Positions 17,495 to 25,746 of a stretch of DNA of 64,000 bases are shown here, piece after piece. A program made the position numbers and the translations under genes. Numbering within the stretch: position 1 is the first letter of the stretch; every line of letters starts with the position of its first letter. The notes beneath the pieces are model-generated. The model was given only the letters and a program-made list of their open reading frames with translations. It searched no databases and was not told where the DNA came from. The stretch is from contig CAVYJK010000030.1 in NCBI GenBank assembly GCA_963768765.1, positions 1 to 64,000 on the forward strand, read 5' to 3'. Source of the DNA: DASWLF01 sp963768765 (GTDB lineage: Bacteria; Desulfobacterota; Desulfobaccia; Desulfobaccales; 0-14-0-80-60-11).

Positions 17495-18652
17495 TTACCC
17501 GACCCGCAAGGGCTGCGGGAAGAAAAGCTCCTGGGAGGTGCGCAAAAAATAGGCATCGGTCATGGAGGCCAGGAAGTCCCGGACGATCTCCGCCGGCTGG
17601 TGGGCTCTGAGATATTCGGGCTCCATGGCCGCCAAAAAATCCGTCCAGATGGGAGAGTGGCGCCGCGCCTCCTGGACGTCGGCCAGAAAGGTGGCGAACA
17701 ACCTCTCAAACAGGGCCTCGATCTTGGGAGCCTCCTCTTTGATGCGCGGATTGTTATATATACGTTGGTAATTGAATTCTTTCAACTTCTTCAGCAAGGA
17801 GCCCACTTCCGGGCTGTAGCCCACGTAATTCTTGTCGTAGCTATGGGTGATGAGGTCCGCCACCAGGCTGTAGACGATGGCGCCGTTGGTGCGGCCCAGG
17901 CCCTGGGCCACGTCCTCGGGCAGGTCCTCCCGGCGCACCAGGTTCAGGGTGATGGCGTCCTCCAGGTCCCGGCCGATGTAGCTGATGGTATCCGCCAGCC
18001 GCACCACGCACCCTTCCAGGGTCATGGGCTTCAAGTCCAGATCCGGCTCCGCCTGCTTGCGGCGGATTTCCTCTTCCAGGTCGGCGAAGGTCTTTTCCCG
18101 GTCGGGGGCCAGGCGCTCCAGGTGGGACTCGCCGTCGTGGGCCAGGATGCCGTCCAGGACCTGCAGCGACAGGTTGAGACCCCGGCCGTTTTTTTCCAGC
18201 CGGTCGAGAAACCGCACCCCCTGGACGCTGTGGAGAAAGGGGCCGATGCCCCGGGACTGGCAGTGGACGGACAGGATGCGCTCGCCGTCGTGGCCGAAGG
18301 GCGGGTGGCCGATGTCGTGGCCCAGGGCGATGGCCTCCAGCAAGTCCTCGTTCAGGCGCAGAAACTTGCCGATGGTGCGGGCGATCTTGGAAAGGAGCTG
18401 CACGTGCAGCACCCGGTGGCTGATGTGCTCATGCTCTATGAGATAGAAGACCTGGGTCTTGTCGATGTAGCGGGTGTAGGCGCGGGAGTGGAGGATGCGG
18501 TCGGCGTCCACCGCGAAATTCTGGCGGTGGCCCTCCGCGATGCGCTCCTCATAGCGACGGCGGCTGGCCTGGACGCTCCTGGTGGCATAGGGAGACAACC
18601 AGGTCTCCTCCTGCCGATCCAGGGTGCGGCGGAGCTCTCCTAATTTAACCAT
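17495..18652 (-). CDS. dgt: dGTPase-like dNTP triphosphohydrolase
   Basis: HD-domain protein of ~385 residues: HRVLHVQLLSKIARTIGK then ALGHDIGHPPFGHDGE (the HD pair), DTISYIGRDLEDA, and the N-terminal RILHSRAYTRYIDKTQVF typical of the dGTP triphosphohydrolase family. Hydrolyses dNTPs to nucleoside and triphosphate. Such enzymes tune dNTP pools and in some bacteria give phage resistance, but this one looks like an ordinary chromosomal copy. First gene of a minus-strand operon with the EEP nuclease and L,D-transpeptidase. Confidence 0.88.
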   Translation of the reverse strand: MVKLGELRRTLDRQEETWLSPYATRSVQASRRRYEERIAEGHRQNFAVDADRILHSRAYTRYIDKTQVFYLIEHEHISHRVLHVQLLSKIARTIGKFLRLNEDLLEAIALGHDIGHPPFGHDGERILSVHCQSRGIGPFLHSVQGVRFLDRLEKNGRGLNLSLQVLDGILAHDGESHLERLAPDREKTFADLEEEIRRKQAEPDLDLKPMTLEGCVVRLADTISYIGRDLEDAITLNLVRREDLPEDVAQGLGRTNGAIVYSLVADLITHSYDKNYVGYSPEVGSLLKKLKEFNYQRIYNNPRIKEEAPKIEALFERLFATFLADVQEARRHSPIWTDFLAAMEPEYLRAHQPAEIVRDFLASMTDAYFLRTSQELFFPQPLRVG

Positions 18653-18799
18653 GCGATACCCACTTCCCCTGCGCCATCATACCACAGAGCTACCCGGGGC
18701 TCAATATGCTTAAATGTAGACTCCCCTGGATTTCCCGGCCGTCCTGTTTTATTAATTAAGGTGAGGGTGCGTATTCGAGACCAATCTCGGGAGGCAGCC

Positions 18800-19081
18800 A
18801 TGGTCAAGGTACTGGTGGAAAGGAAGATCGCGGGCAAGAACGTGGGAGAGATCGTGCGCCTGCTGCGGCAGCTCAGGGTGCAGGCCATGCAGCAGCCGGG
18901 CTACATCAGCGGGGAGACCCTGCACTCCGTGGACGACCCCAATTTTTACCTGGTGATCAGCACCTGGGAGTCCCTGGGGCAATGGCAGGACTGGTACAAA
19001 AACCCGCTGCGGCAGAAGCTGGCCGCCGAGATCGACTCCTTCCTGGAATCCCCCACCCGCCTGCGGGTGTTCACCAACTGA
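18800..19081 (+). CDS. Antibiotic biosynthesis monooxygenase (ABM) domain protein
   Basis: ATG 18800 chosen with GGGAGG just upstream. 93 residues of ferredoxin-like ABM fold: VKVLVERKIAGKNVGEIVRL, QQPGYISGETLHSVDDPNFY, VISTWESLGQWQDWYKNP. Members act as small cofactor-free oxygenases or as heme/quinol-related proteins; many are uncharacterised. It stands alone on the plus strand, facing away from dgt. Confidence 0.85.
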   Translation: MVKVLVERKIAGKNVGEIVRLLRQLRVQAMQQPGYISGETLHSVDDPNFYLVISTWESLGQWQDWYKNPLRQKLAAEIDSFLESPTRLRVFTN

Positions 19082-19525
19082 GCGGGTCGTCGGCAACCAT
19101 CCTCCGAAGGGCGGGCGCCGCCTGCCGGCCACCACCCGGCGGCCAGGCGCCGCCGCTCCCAGGAGCACCAGGGAAATGAGGAGGATGACTGCCCCCCAGG
19201 ACGATCATTAACCGGCAGGTCGACAAACTTCATCCATACCTCCGCGTTGTTCGCAACATCAACAACCCCCCAAGCGCTTTGCGCTAGCCAAGAGACCATC
19301 GTTGGGCAAAAAGGCCATCAGAAGCCGCGCCCCTTTCGGGTCCTGCTTGCGGCCCCGAGGGTTAACCGGTTTTTTTGCTTAAAACCGTAAAGTCTGGAAG
19401 TTATTTAGTCGATGTAATGAAAAGGCGGATAAAACCGGCCAAAGCCTGGCCGGCCAGAGGGGTTGCCCCAAATCGATTCCTGGCGGATGCCGTTTTCAGG
19501 ACCGCGTCAAGCTGACCTTAATCCC
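19082..19525. other. Gene-free stretch upstream of the hybrid kinase
   Basis: 444 bases. G/C-rich to ~19200, then mixed. The frames through it are shadows without ribosome sites. No strong promoter could be assigned. Confidence 0.4.
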
Positions 19526-21787
19526 ATGAAAACACCCTGGCTCAAAACTCTCAAATTCCAGCTCCTGCTGCTGGGATTGGCGACGGGGCTCGTTGCCCTG
19601 GGGGGGCTGGAACTCATGTCCTCTTATAGCCAGGGAGGTTGCTACCGGTCTCAGGAAGATTTCAACCTGGTCAATCGCCTCGTGACCCCGGATCTCCCCC
19701 TCCGGAGGTTTCAGCCCCAGGTCCTGCTCTTTCTGGGTGGCCTGGGGGCGCTGTGGCTGTTGGCCACCCTGGCGTTGGCCCGGCGCCAGACCAGGCAAGT
19801 GGCGGCCCTGATCGAGGCCGCGGAGGCCTTCAACTCCGGCAATCTGGATTACCACATTCCCAACCTGGGCGAAGGCGAGATGGGTTTGCTGGCCGGCACC
19901 CTCAACCGGATGGCCGCGGGCCTTAAAGAAAACACCGTGTCCCGGGTGGAATGGGAGAACACCTTTAATATTATCCCGGACCAGGTCATGGTCCTGGATG
20001 AGGGGCAGCGGGTCCTGCGCCTCAACCGGGCGGCGGCGGCTTACTTGGGGATCACCCCGGAGGAGGCCGTGGGCCGCTACTGCTACGAACTGATGCACGA
20101 CAGGTCCGAACCCCTGGACGCCTGCGCCTTCGTCCGGGCGCAACAATCGGGTACCCAAAGCCAGCTGGAATTCTGCTGCGACGCGGACGACCGCGTCTTT
20201 CTGGTGACGGTGGACCCCTTGCGGGACGCGGCCGGGGAGATGTGCGGGGCGGTGCACGTGGCCCGGGACATTACGGCTTTCAAGGGCATCGAGCGAGAAC
20301 TGGCCCAGGCCTCCCAATTTTTAAATCAGATTTTCGAATCAACCCCCGTGGCTCTGGCGGTGGTGAACCGCCAGGGTCTCTTCGTCCGGGTCAACCCCCA
20401 ATTCTTCCAGGAATACGGCTATAGCTCGGAAGACATCTTGGGCCAGCGCTACTCGGTGGTCTACGCCAACGAAGAGGAAGTGCAGCGAGTCATCGGGGAA
20501 CTGCGGGAACAGGGCCAGGTCCTCGGCCGCTGCACCTACTTCCGGCATAAGGACGGCCGGGTGGTGCCCACGCGCATCTCCATCCGCAAACTCTGGGGCG
20601 ATAACCGCGACCTCCTGGGATCGGTGGCCGTGGGCCGCAACATCAGCGATGAAGTCAGCCTGCAGCGGCAACTGGAGCAGGCCCAGAAGCTGGAAGCCAT
20701 CGCCACCCTCTCCGGTGGCCTGGCCCACAACTTCAACAACCAGTTGACCATCATCATGGGCCTCACCAACCTGATGCTGGCCCGCATCACCCCGGAGCAC
20801 GATCTCTACCGGGACCTGAAAGAAATCGAGCAGCAGGTGCAGGCCAGCCGGCAGCTCACTCAAAAGCTCCTCACCTTCGCCCGGAGCACCACTTTCCGGA
20901 TGCAACCCCTGGACCTCAACGACCTGGTGACGGTCACCGCGGACATGTTCGCCCGCACCCGCCGGGACCTGACGGTGGTCAAGGATTTGTCTGCCGGGCT
21001 GCTGCCGGTGATGGCCGACCCCAGCCAGATGCAGCAGGTGTTGATGAATCTCCTGATCAACGCCTGGCAGGCCATGCCCGGCGGCGGGGAGATCAGGATC
21101 ACCACCGCTACCGTGACCTTGACGGAGTGGACGGACCCGGCCTGGGATATCAAACCCGGAGACTATGGAACCCTGGCGGTCATCGACAACGGCGTGGGGA
21201 TGGCTGAGGCGGTCATGTGCCGCATCTTCGAGCCTTTTTTCACCACCAAGAAGCCGGGCCAGGGAACCGGGCTGGGGCTGGCCTCCGCTTACCGGATCAT
21301 CAAGAATCACGGCGGCGCCATCCAGGTCAAGAGTCAACCTGGAAAAGGCTCCACCTTTACCATCTATCTGCCCCTTTCCCCAGCCCGGCCCCAGGTCTTA
21401 CCGGTCCCCGACCGCCGGCTGGTCCCGGGTCACGCCACCATTCTGGTGGTGGACGACGAACCGGTGCTCCGCCGGGTATGTGCCCGCCTGCTGGCAAAAT
21501 TGGGCTACCGGGTGCTGGAGGCCCCGGGAGGGGAGGAAGCCCTGGAACTCTTTAAGGAAAAGGGCCCGGAGATCGACCTGGTGTTGCTGGACCTGATTAT
21601 GCCAGGGCTGAACGGCATTCAGACCCTGGAGCGCCTGCGGCAACTGGACCCCGTCGTGCGGGTTCTCCTGTGCAGCGGCTACAGTAACAGGTCCGGGAAC
21701 CAGCTGCCACCGGACGTGGGTTTCATCGCCAAGCCCTATACCCTGGAGTTCCTGTCCCAAAAGGTGGCCGCAGCTTTGAAAGAGTGA
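19526..21787 (+). CDS. Membrane hybrid histidine kinase: TM-HAMP-PAS-PAS-HisKA-HATPase-REC
   Basis: ATG 19526 (MKTPWLKTLKFQ) gives a clean first membrane helix (LLLLGLATGLVALGG); a second span (VLLFLGGLGALWLLATLAL) follows a short periplasmic part. HAMP (AEAFNSGNLDYHIPNLGEGE). PAS1 contains several Cys (ELMHDRSEPLDACAF); PAS2 reads FESTPVALAVVNRQG. HisKA is LSGGLAHNFNNQLTIIMGL, the HNFNN variant common in hybrid kinases. HATPase: LLINAWQAM, VIDNGVGM, FEPFFTTKK, GTGLGLAS. REC: ILVVDDEPVLRR, LVLLDLIMPG (phospho-acceptor Asp), LCSGYS, AKPY. Orphan, with no separate regulator or output domain nearby. Confidence 0.92.
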   Translation: MKTPWLKTLKFQLLLLGLATGLVALGGLELMSSYSQGGCYRSQEDFNLVNRLVTPDLPLRRFQPQVLLFLGGLGALWLLATLALARRQTRQVAALIEAAEAFNSGNLDYHIPNLGEGEMGLLAGTLNRMAAGLKENTVSRVEWENTFNIIPDQVMVLDEGQRVLRLNRAAAAYLGITPEEAVGRYCYELMHDRSEPLDACAFVRAQQSGTQSQLEFCCDADDRVFLVTVDPLRDAAGEMCGAVHVARDITAFKGIERELAQASQFLNQIFESTPVALAVVNRQGLFVRVNPQFFQEYGYSSEDILGQRYSVVYANEEEVQRVIGELREQGQVLGRCTYFRHKDGRVVPTRISIRKLWGDNRDLLGSVAVGRNISDEVSLQRQLEQAQKLEAIATLSGGLAHNFNNQLTIIMGLTNLMLARITPEHDLYRDLKEIEQQVQASRQLTQKLLTFARSTTFRMQPLDLNDLVTVTADMFARTRRDLTVVKDLSAGLLPVMADPSQMQQVLMNLLINAWQAMPGGGEIRITTATVTLTEWTDPAWDIKPGDYGTLAVIDNGVGMAEAVMCRIFEPFFTTKKPGQGTGLGLASAYRIIKNHGGAIQVKSQPGKGSTFTIYLPLSPARPQVLPVPDRRLVPGHATILVVDDEPVLRRVCARLLAKLGYRVLEAPGGEEALELFKEKGPEIDLVLLDLIMPGLNGIQTLERLRQLDPVVRVLLCSGYSNRSGNQLPPDVGFIAKPYTLEFLSQKVAAALKE

Positions 21788-21858
21788 TTGTCAATTCTTT
21801 TTAAAGGGCAGGGGAGGCAGTCGAAAAGGGGATTGGGGGGTCCCGGAATCCTGAGCTA

Positions 21859-21986
21859 CAAGCTAGTTCAAAACCTCCTTTCATAGAAAAGGTCATTCTG
21901 AGCGCCGCGAAGAACCTGGTCATTATAAGGCCTAGACCATTCGCGGCTCTTAGGGTGACAGGATGAACCGGTTTTGAAACAGCTTG
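21859..21986. repeat. MITE-like dispersed repeat, copy 1, with terminal inverted repeats
   Basis: Ends CAAGCTAGTTCAAAACC (21859-21875) and GGTTTTGAAACAGCTTG (21970-21986) are inverted repeats with two mismatches. The interior holds GTCATTCTGAGCGCCGCGAA and CAGGATGAACCGGTTT-like blocks shared with copy 2 at 44886-45000. No coding capacity. Confidence 0.7.
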
Positions 21987-22022
21987 GACTTTATGGGGGA
22001 AAAATCTCTCCTTGTCGGAGAA

Positions 22023-22051
22023 GCAGGGGCGGGTTTAAAACCCGCCCCTGC
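22023..22051. repeat. Perfect 14-bp palindrome (GCAGGGGCGGGTTT arms)
   Basis: GCAGGGGCGGGTTT, one base, AAACCCGCCCCTGC. Part of the GTAGGGGCG palindrome family. Located in the 413-base gap between the hybrid kinase and the SDR gene; apart from this and the MITE-like repeat nothing is seen in that gap. Confidence 0.75.
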
Positions 22052-22203
22052 CGTTTGGTTACGGCGTACGAGGTGGTTGTGAAGATAGGTTTTCGAGCAC
22101 CGGACTTTGGTTCGGTTTTATAAATTAAACTTCCCAGGCTATGTTAAACTGCTTTAAGAGGGCGGGATTGAAAAGCTAAAAAGCTCAGGCAAAGGATAAT
22201 TTG

Positions 22204-23700
22204 ATGCAACCCCAACCAGTTCTGGTCACCGGAGCCACCGGCTACGTGGGGGGGCGCCTGGTGCCCCGCCTGCTGGAAGCCGGCTACCGGGTTCGGGCTT
22301 TGGGCCGCTCCCTGGGGAAATTGACCAGCCGCCCCTGGGGGGCCCATCCCAACATTGAGCTGGCCCAAGGGGACGTACTGGACTTCGAATCGCTGCGCCA
22401 CGCGGCCCAGGGCTGCTGGGCGGCCTTTTACCTGGTGCACTCCATGGCCGCCGGGTCCAAAGACTTCGCCGCCATCGACCGGCAGGCGGCCCAAAACATG
22501 GCCCGGGCTGCGGCAGAAGCCGGAATGGACCGCATTATCTATTTAGGTGGCCTGGGTGGCGAGGACGACCCCCATCTCAGCGAGCACCTGCGCTCCCGCC
22601 TTGAAGTGGCCCGCATCCTGAACTCCGGGGCCGTGCCGGCCACTTTCCTCCGGGCCGCCATGATCCTGGGTTCGGGAGGGGCCGCCTTTGAGATCATGCG
22701 CTACCTGGTGGACCGCCTGCCGGTAATGCTCACTCCCCGCTGGGTCCACAACCCCGTGCAGCCCATCGCCATCACGAACGTCCTCACCTACCTGGTGGGC
22801 TGCCTGGAACCCGACGCAGTAAAGGGCCAGACCTTCGACATCGGCGGCCCCGAAGTGGTAACCTACCGGCGGTTGTTTGACATTTACGCCGAAGAAGCTC
22901 ATCTCCCGAAGCGCCTCATCATCCCGGTGCCGGTGCTCACCCCCAGGCTCAGTTCCTACTGGATCCACCTCATCACCCCGGTGCCGGCCGCCCTGGCCCA
23001 GCCTCTGGCGGAAGGCCTGCGCAATCCGGTCATCTGCCGGGACCACCGCATCCGGGAAATCATCCCCCAGGAGCTTCTGGACTGCCGTCAGACCATCCGG
23101 CTGGCCCTGCAGCGGGTGGAGCAGCAGCGGGTGGAAACCTGCTGGAGCGACGCGGGCCCGGCCATCCCGCCGGAGTGGACCTTTTGCGGCGACGCCGAGT
23201 TCGCCGGGGGCACGATCCTGAGTCTGGGCTACCGCATCCGCCTTCAGGCCACCCCGGAGGAGGTCTGGGAGCCCCTCGCCAGGATCGGCGGCCAGACGGG
23301 CTGGTACTACGGCGACCGGCTGTGGACCCTCCGGGGCTGGATCGACCGGCTGCTGGGGGGCTCAGGCCTAAGAAGGGGCCGGCGCCATCCCCGGGAGCTC
23401 GGGGCCGGGGACGCCCTGGATTTTTTCCGGGTCCTGGAGATCGACCCGGCGCACCGACTGCTGCTCCTGGCGGAAATGAAGATGCCGGGGGAAGCCACCC
23501 TGGAGTTCCGCCTCACCCCGCTGACGGATGGCCAAACGGAACTTACCCAGACCGCCCGGTTCCTGCCCCGGGGCCTGGCGGGCCTGGCTTACTGGTACAT
23601 TCTCGACCCCTGCCACCGCCAGCTCTATCAAGGCATGCTTCGGGCCATCGCCGCAGCCACCGGCAAACCCGTCACCACCGGCCCGGAGCGGGTGAGCTGA
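22204..23700 (+). CDS. NAD(P)-binding SDR / DUF2867 two-domain protein
   Basis: ATG 22204 with AAAGGA eight bases upstream. N-terminal ~300 residues are an atypical SDR: VLVTGATGYVGGRLVP (dinucleotide loop), FYLVHSMAAGSKDF, RIIYLGGLGG. The C-terminal ~180 residues are the DUF2867 SRPBCC-like domain (GYRIRLQATPEEVWEPLARI, GWYYGDRLWTLRGWID). This fusion is a known architecture of complex-I 39-kDa/NmrA-like proteins with unknown substrate. Complete and in one frame. Confidence 0.85.
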   Translation: MQPQPVLVTGATGYVGGRLVPRLLEAGYRVRALGRSLGKLTSRPWGAHPNIELAQGDVLDFESLRHAAQGCWAAFYLVHSMAAGSKDFAAIDRQAAQNMARAAAEAGMDRIIYLGGLGGEDDPHLSEHLRSRLEVARILNSGAVPATFLRAAMILGSGGAAFEIMRYLVDRLPVMLTPRWVHNPVQPIAITNVLTYLVGCLEPDAVKGQTFDIGGPEVVTYRRLFDIYAEEAHLPKRLIIPVPVLTPRLSSYWIHLITPVPAALAQPLAEGLRNPVICRDHRIREIIPQELLDCRQTIRLALQRVEQQRVETCWSDAGPAIPPEWTFCGDAEFAGGTILSLGYRIRLQATPEEVWEPLARIGGQTGWYYGDRLWTLRGWIDRLLGGSGLRRGRRHPRELGAGDALDFFRVLEIDPAHRLLLLAEMKMPGEATLEFRLTPLTDGQTELTQTARFLPRGLAGLAYWYILDPCHRQLYQGMLRAIAAATGKPVTTGPERVS

Positions 23701-23703
23701 AGA

Positions 23704-23763
23704 AGTTGGGGGAGGGGGCAAAGGGCGCGAGCCCTTTCACTTACGAAAAACTCCCCCAAACCC
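23704..23763 (+). terminator. Long G-rich hairpin after the SDR gene
   Basis: GTTGGGGGAGGGGGCAAAGG / CCCTTT ... CTCCCCCAAAC, starting four bases after the stop. Stem with an internal bulge. Member of the 3'-end hairpin family described in the findings. Confidence 0.5.
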
Positions 23764-23797
23764 CCACCCCCAATCCTTTAAGGGGGGCATGAAAAGA

Positions 23798-23834
23798 GCC
23801 GGGGAAGTCGGGCCAACGGCCCGCCTTCCCCGGC
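23798..23834. repeat. Intergenic hairpin
   Basis: GCCGGGGAAG...CTTCCCCGGC with an inner CGGGCC-AAC-GGCCCG stem. Between two converging genes. Resembles the perfect hairpin at 25618. Confidence 0.7.
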
Positions 23835-23861
23835 CCCCTTATGGGGGTTGGGAGGGGGGGT

Positions 23862-23904
23862 TTGGGGGGAGGGCAGGGGCCGTCGGCCCCTGGCCCTTCC
23901 CCCA
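23862..23904 (-). terminator. G/C hairpin at the 3' end of the DUF3786 gene
   Basis: TTGGGGGGAGGGCAGGGGCC pairs with GGCCCCTGGCCCTTCCCCC. Begins four bases after the DUF3786 stop on the minus strand. No U tract longer than TT, so termination is inferred from position. Confidence 0.5.
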
Positions 23905-23907
23905 ACC

Positions 23908-24716
23908 TTAATCCATCAAGCGCTCCATCAGGTGTTCCACCAGGAAGAGCATGGCCTCCAGGTCCAGGTAGGCGGTGACGCTGGCGTCAAATAGAAACCG
24001 GGCCTGCGGTTCGAAGCCTTCCTCCGGGTCCGCGTCCCAAAACAGGAGCAGTACGGGGACCCGGGGCAGCGGCTGGAAAATGGCCTGGAGGTCGGCGTCT
24101 TCGCCCACTGCGGCCATCTCCGCCCCCAGACTGACGGCCCGTTCCGTCAGCTTCCCGGCCCGGCCGGCGAAGTGGGCCGCCAGCCTGCCGCTCCAGCCGG
24201 GCCAGGGTCTTGGCCTTGGACACGGAGTTGGGCAGACTGTGGTAGGCGATCCACTCTCCGGTGGGCGGCTTGCTGCCCCCGGGAGGCGATGTAATTGTAA
24301 AGCAGAATGGCGTCCCAGGGGTCGGCCAGGGCCCCGGGGGGATAGCGCAGCTCGTCTTTGAAGACCTGGAGGCAATAGCCGAAGTAGGGGAGGCTGAGAT
24401 AGGGCCGGCCGGCCTCCGAACCAAAGCCCGCCCCCAGGCCCGGGGCCAGGGCGGCGAAATTAAGGGGCGCCACCTTGGCCTGCAGGACCTCCAGGGAGAT
24501 GGCGATGGACTCCCGGCGGCGGCCGACACCCGCCTGCTGCTGGGCCTGCACCGCCTCCCCCAGGTCTTTGGCTGCCTCCGGCAGATGGGGGCATTGAGCC
24601 AAATCCTCTCCTTCCTTGATGACCTGGGTGGCAAAGGCCAGGCAGGTGGGCTGGCCGCAGTCGCCGCAGTTGGTGCGGGGCAGGCGTTTCAGCACCTCTA
24701 AGACCGTAATGGCCAC
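23908..24716 (-). CDS. Fe-S domain / DUF3786 protein (two frameshifts)
   Basis: GTG 24716, seven bases after the upstream stop. The N-terminus is a 4Fe-4S domain of the corrinoid-protein type (LKRLPRTNCGDCGQPTCLAF ... QCPHL). The DUF3786 part follows: LSLPYFGYCLQVFKDELRYP, DPWDAILLYNYIA, then after a shift near 24280 GEWIAYHSLPNSVSKAKTLA, and after another near 24187 RLAAHFAGRAGKLTERAV to the end (FWDADPEEGFEPQARFLFDA). DUF3786 occurs in anaerobes, often near corrinoid or CO-dehydrogenase genes; its function is unknown. Translationally coupled to the rhodanese-rubrerythrin-like gene. Confidence 0.8.
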
Positions 24717-24723
24717 GGCGAAC

Positions 24724-25569
24724 TCAGCCCTTTTCTTGCAACTTGGCTTCCAGCAGGCGTCCCAGGCTGGCCAGGTGGGCTTTCTCTTCGTCGGCAATGT
24801 CGAAAAGCACCTCCTGGGTGGGGGCCTGGGAGCAGCGGTGGGCAAAACGCAGGTAGAGGTCCAGGGCCTGGGTCTCCAGCATCATGGCCAGGTCGAGAAC
24901 GTGGGGGACCGTTTGCAGATAAGACTCATTTTTTTCCATAAATTCCGTTAAATTAAAGCCGCCTTCCAGGATTTCCGGGGCGGCGGTGGTCTCAAGAGTG
25001 GCGGGGTCTTGGCCGGGTGCCAGCCGGCGGTACTGCTCCAACAGGCGCTGTTGGTGCCGCTGCTCCACCTGGGCCAGGTTGGAGAAGAGACTTTTCATTT
25101 CCTGGTCCCCGGTTTTTTCAAGCATGGTTTCGTAAAAAAACTGCAGACCCTTTTCCATGCCATAGGACAGGGTCAGGATTTGGCCCGGGGTCTCATCGCC
25201 CCGCACCAGGTCCAGATTGAGCTCCTGGGGGCCGCTGGCTTTGGGTCCCTGAAAGGCCTTGATGCCGCCGGCCAGATTGTAGACCTCCTTGAAGCCCAGG
25301 CCCGAGAGCATCTGGGCCGCCACCCGGCTGCGGCCGCCCACGGCGCAGTGGACCAGGGTGGGTTTTTCGGGGTCCAGTTCCCCGTAGGCATTGGGCAGCT
25401 GCGGCAGGGGGATGAGCCGGGCCCCGGGGAAGTGGGCCTCCTCGTATTCCCCGGGCTGGCGCACGTCCAGGAGGGTGTAGTCGTCTTCCCGGTGCGCCGC
25501 CATGTAGTCCCTGGCCTCGTCGGCGTCCATGGAGCTCACGGGGGTAAATAATTTCTTTAATTCCATCAT
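24724..25569 (-). CDS. Rhodanese / rubrerythrin-like ferritin-fold fusion protein
   Basis: ATG 25569 with GAGGGA upstream. Residues ~10-110 are a rhodanese domain (LLDVRQPGEYEEAHFPGA, catalytic Cys in VHCAVGGRSRVAAQML). Residues ~125-280 are a four-helix ferritin-like domain with Glu/His metal motifs (EQRHQQRLLEQYR, DIADEEKAHLASL). Likely binds a di-iron centre and handles sulfur or oxidative stress in an anaerobe. This fusion is known from sulfate reducers and relatives. Operon with the DUF3786 gene. Confidence 0.87.
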   Translation of the reverse strand: MMELKKLFTPVSSMDADEARDYMAAHREDDYTLLDVRQPGEYEEAHFPGARLIPLPQLPNAYGELDPEKPTLVHCAVGGRSRVAAQMLSGLGFKEVYNLAGGIKAFQGPKASGPQELNLDLVRGDETPGQILTLSYGMEKGLQFFYETMLEKTGDQEMKSLFSNLAQVEQRHQQRLLEQYRRLAPGQDPATLETTAAPEILEGGFNLTEFMEKNESYLQTVPHVLDLAMMLETQALDLYLRFAHRCSQAPTQEVLFDIADEEKAHLASLGRLLEAKLQEKG

Positions 25570-25617
25570 TAATCCCTCTTTAGGGCGGGCGGCGCCCACC
25601 CGACATTTCTATATTTT

Positions 25618-25657
25618 GGCCGGGGAAGGCGGGGCAAAAGCCCCGCCTTCCCCGGCC
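25618..25657. repeat. Perfect 18-bp stem-loop
   Basis: GGCCGGGGAAGGCGGGGC, loop AAAA, and its exact complement. Fifty bases upstream of the rhodanese-rubrerythrin-like gene. Could be a terminator or a repeated palindrome; similar to 23798-23834. Confidence 0.8.
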
Positions 25658-25679
25658 CTTAAGGGGTTGGGGGTGGGGG

Positions 25680-25735
25680 TTTGGGGCAGGGGGCAGGGGC
25701 CACTTATGAAAAAGCCCCTGGCCCCCTCCCCCAAA
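25680..25735 (-). terminator. G/C hairpin at the 3' end of the acetate-CoA ligase gene
   Basis: TTTGGGGCAGGGGGCAGGGG and its near-complement CCCCTGGCCCCCTCCCCCAA, with a loop around ACTTATGAAAAA. Twelve bases after the stop. Confidence 0.5.
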
Positions 25736-25746
25736 TATTCCTCTCC

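Noticed and set aside
17495..18652. dGTPase as an antiphage system
   Set aside because: Ordinary chromosomal family member in an operon with envelope and nuclease genes; no defence context.
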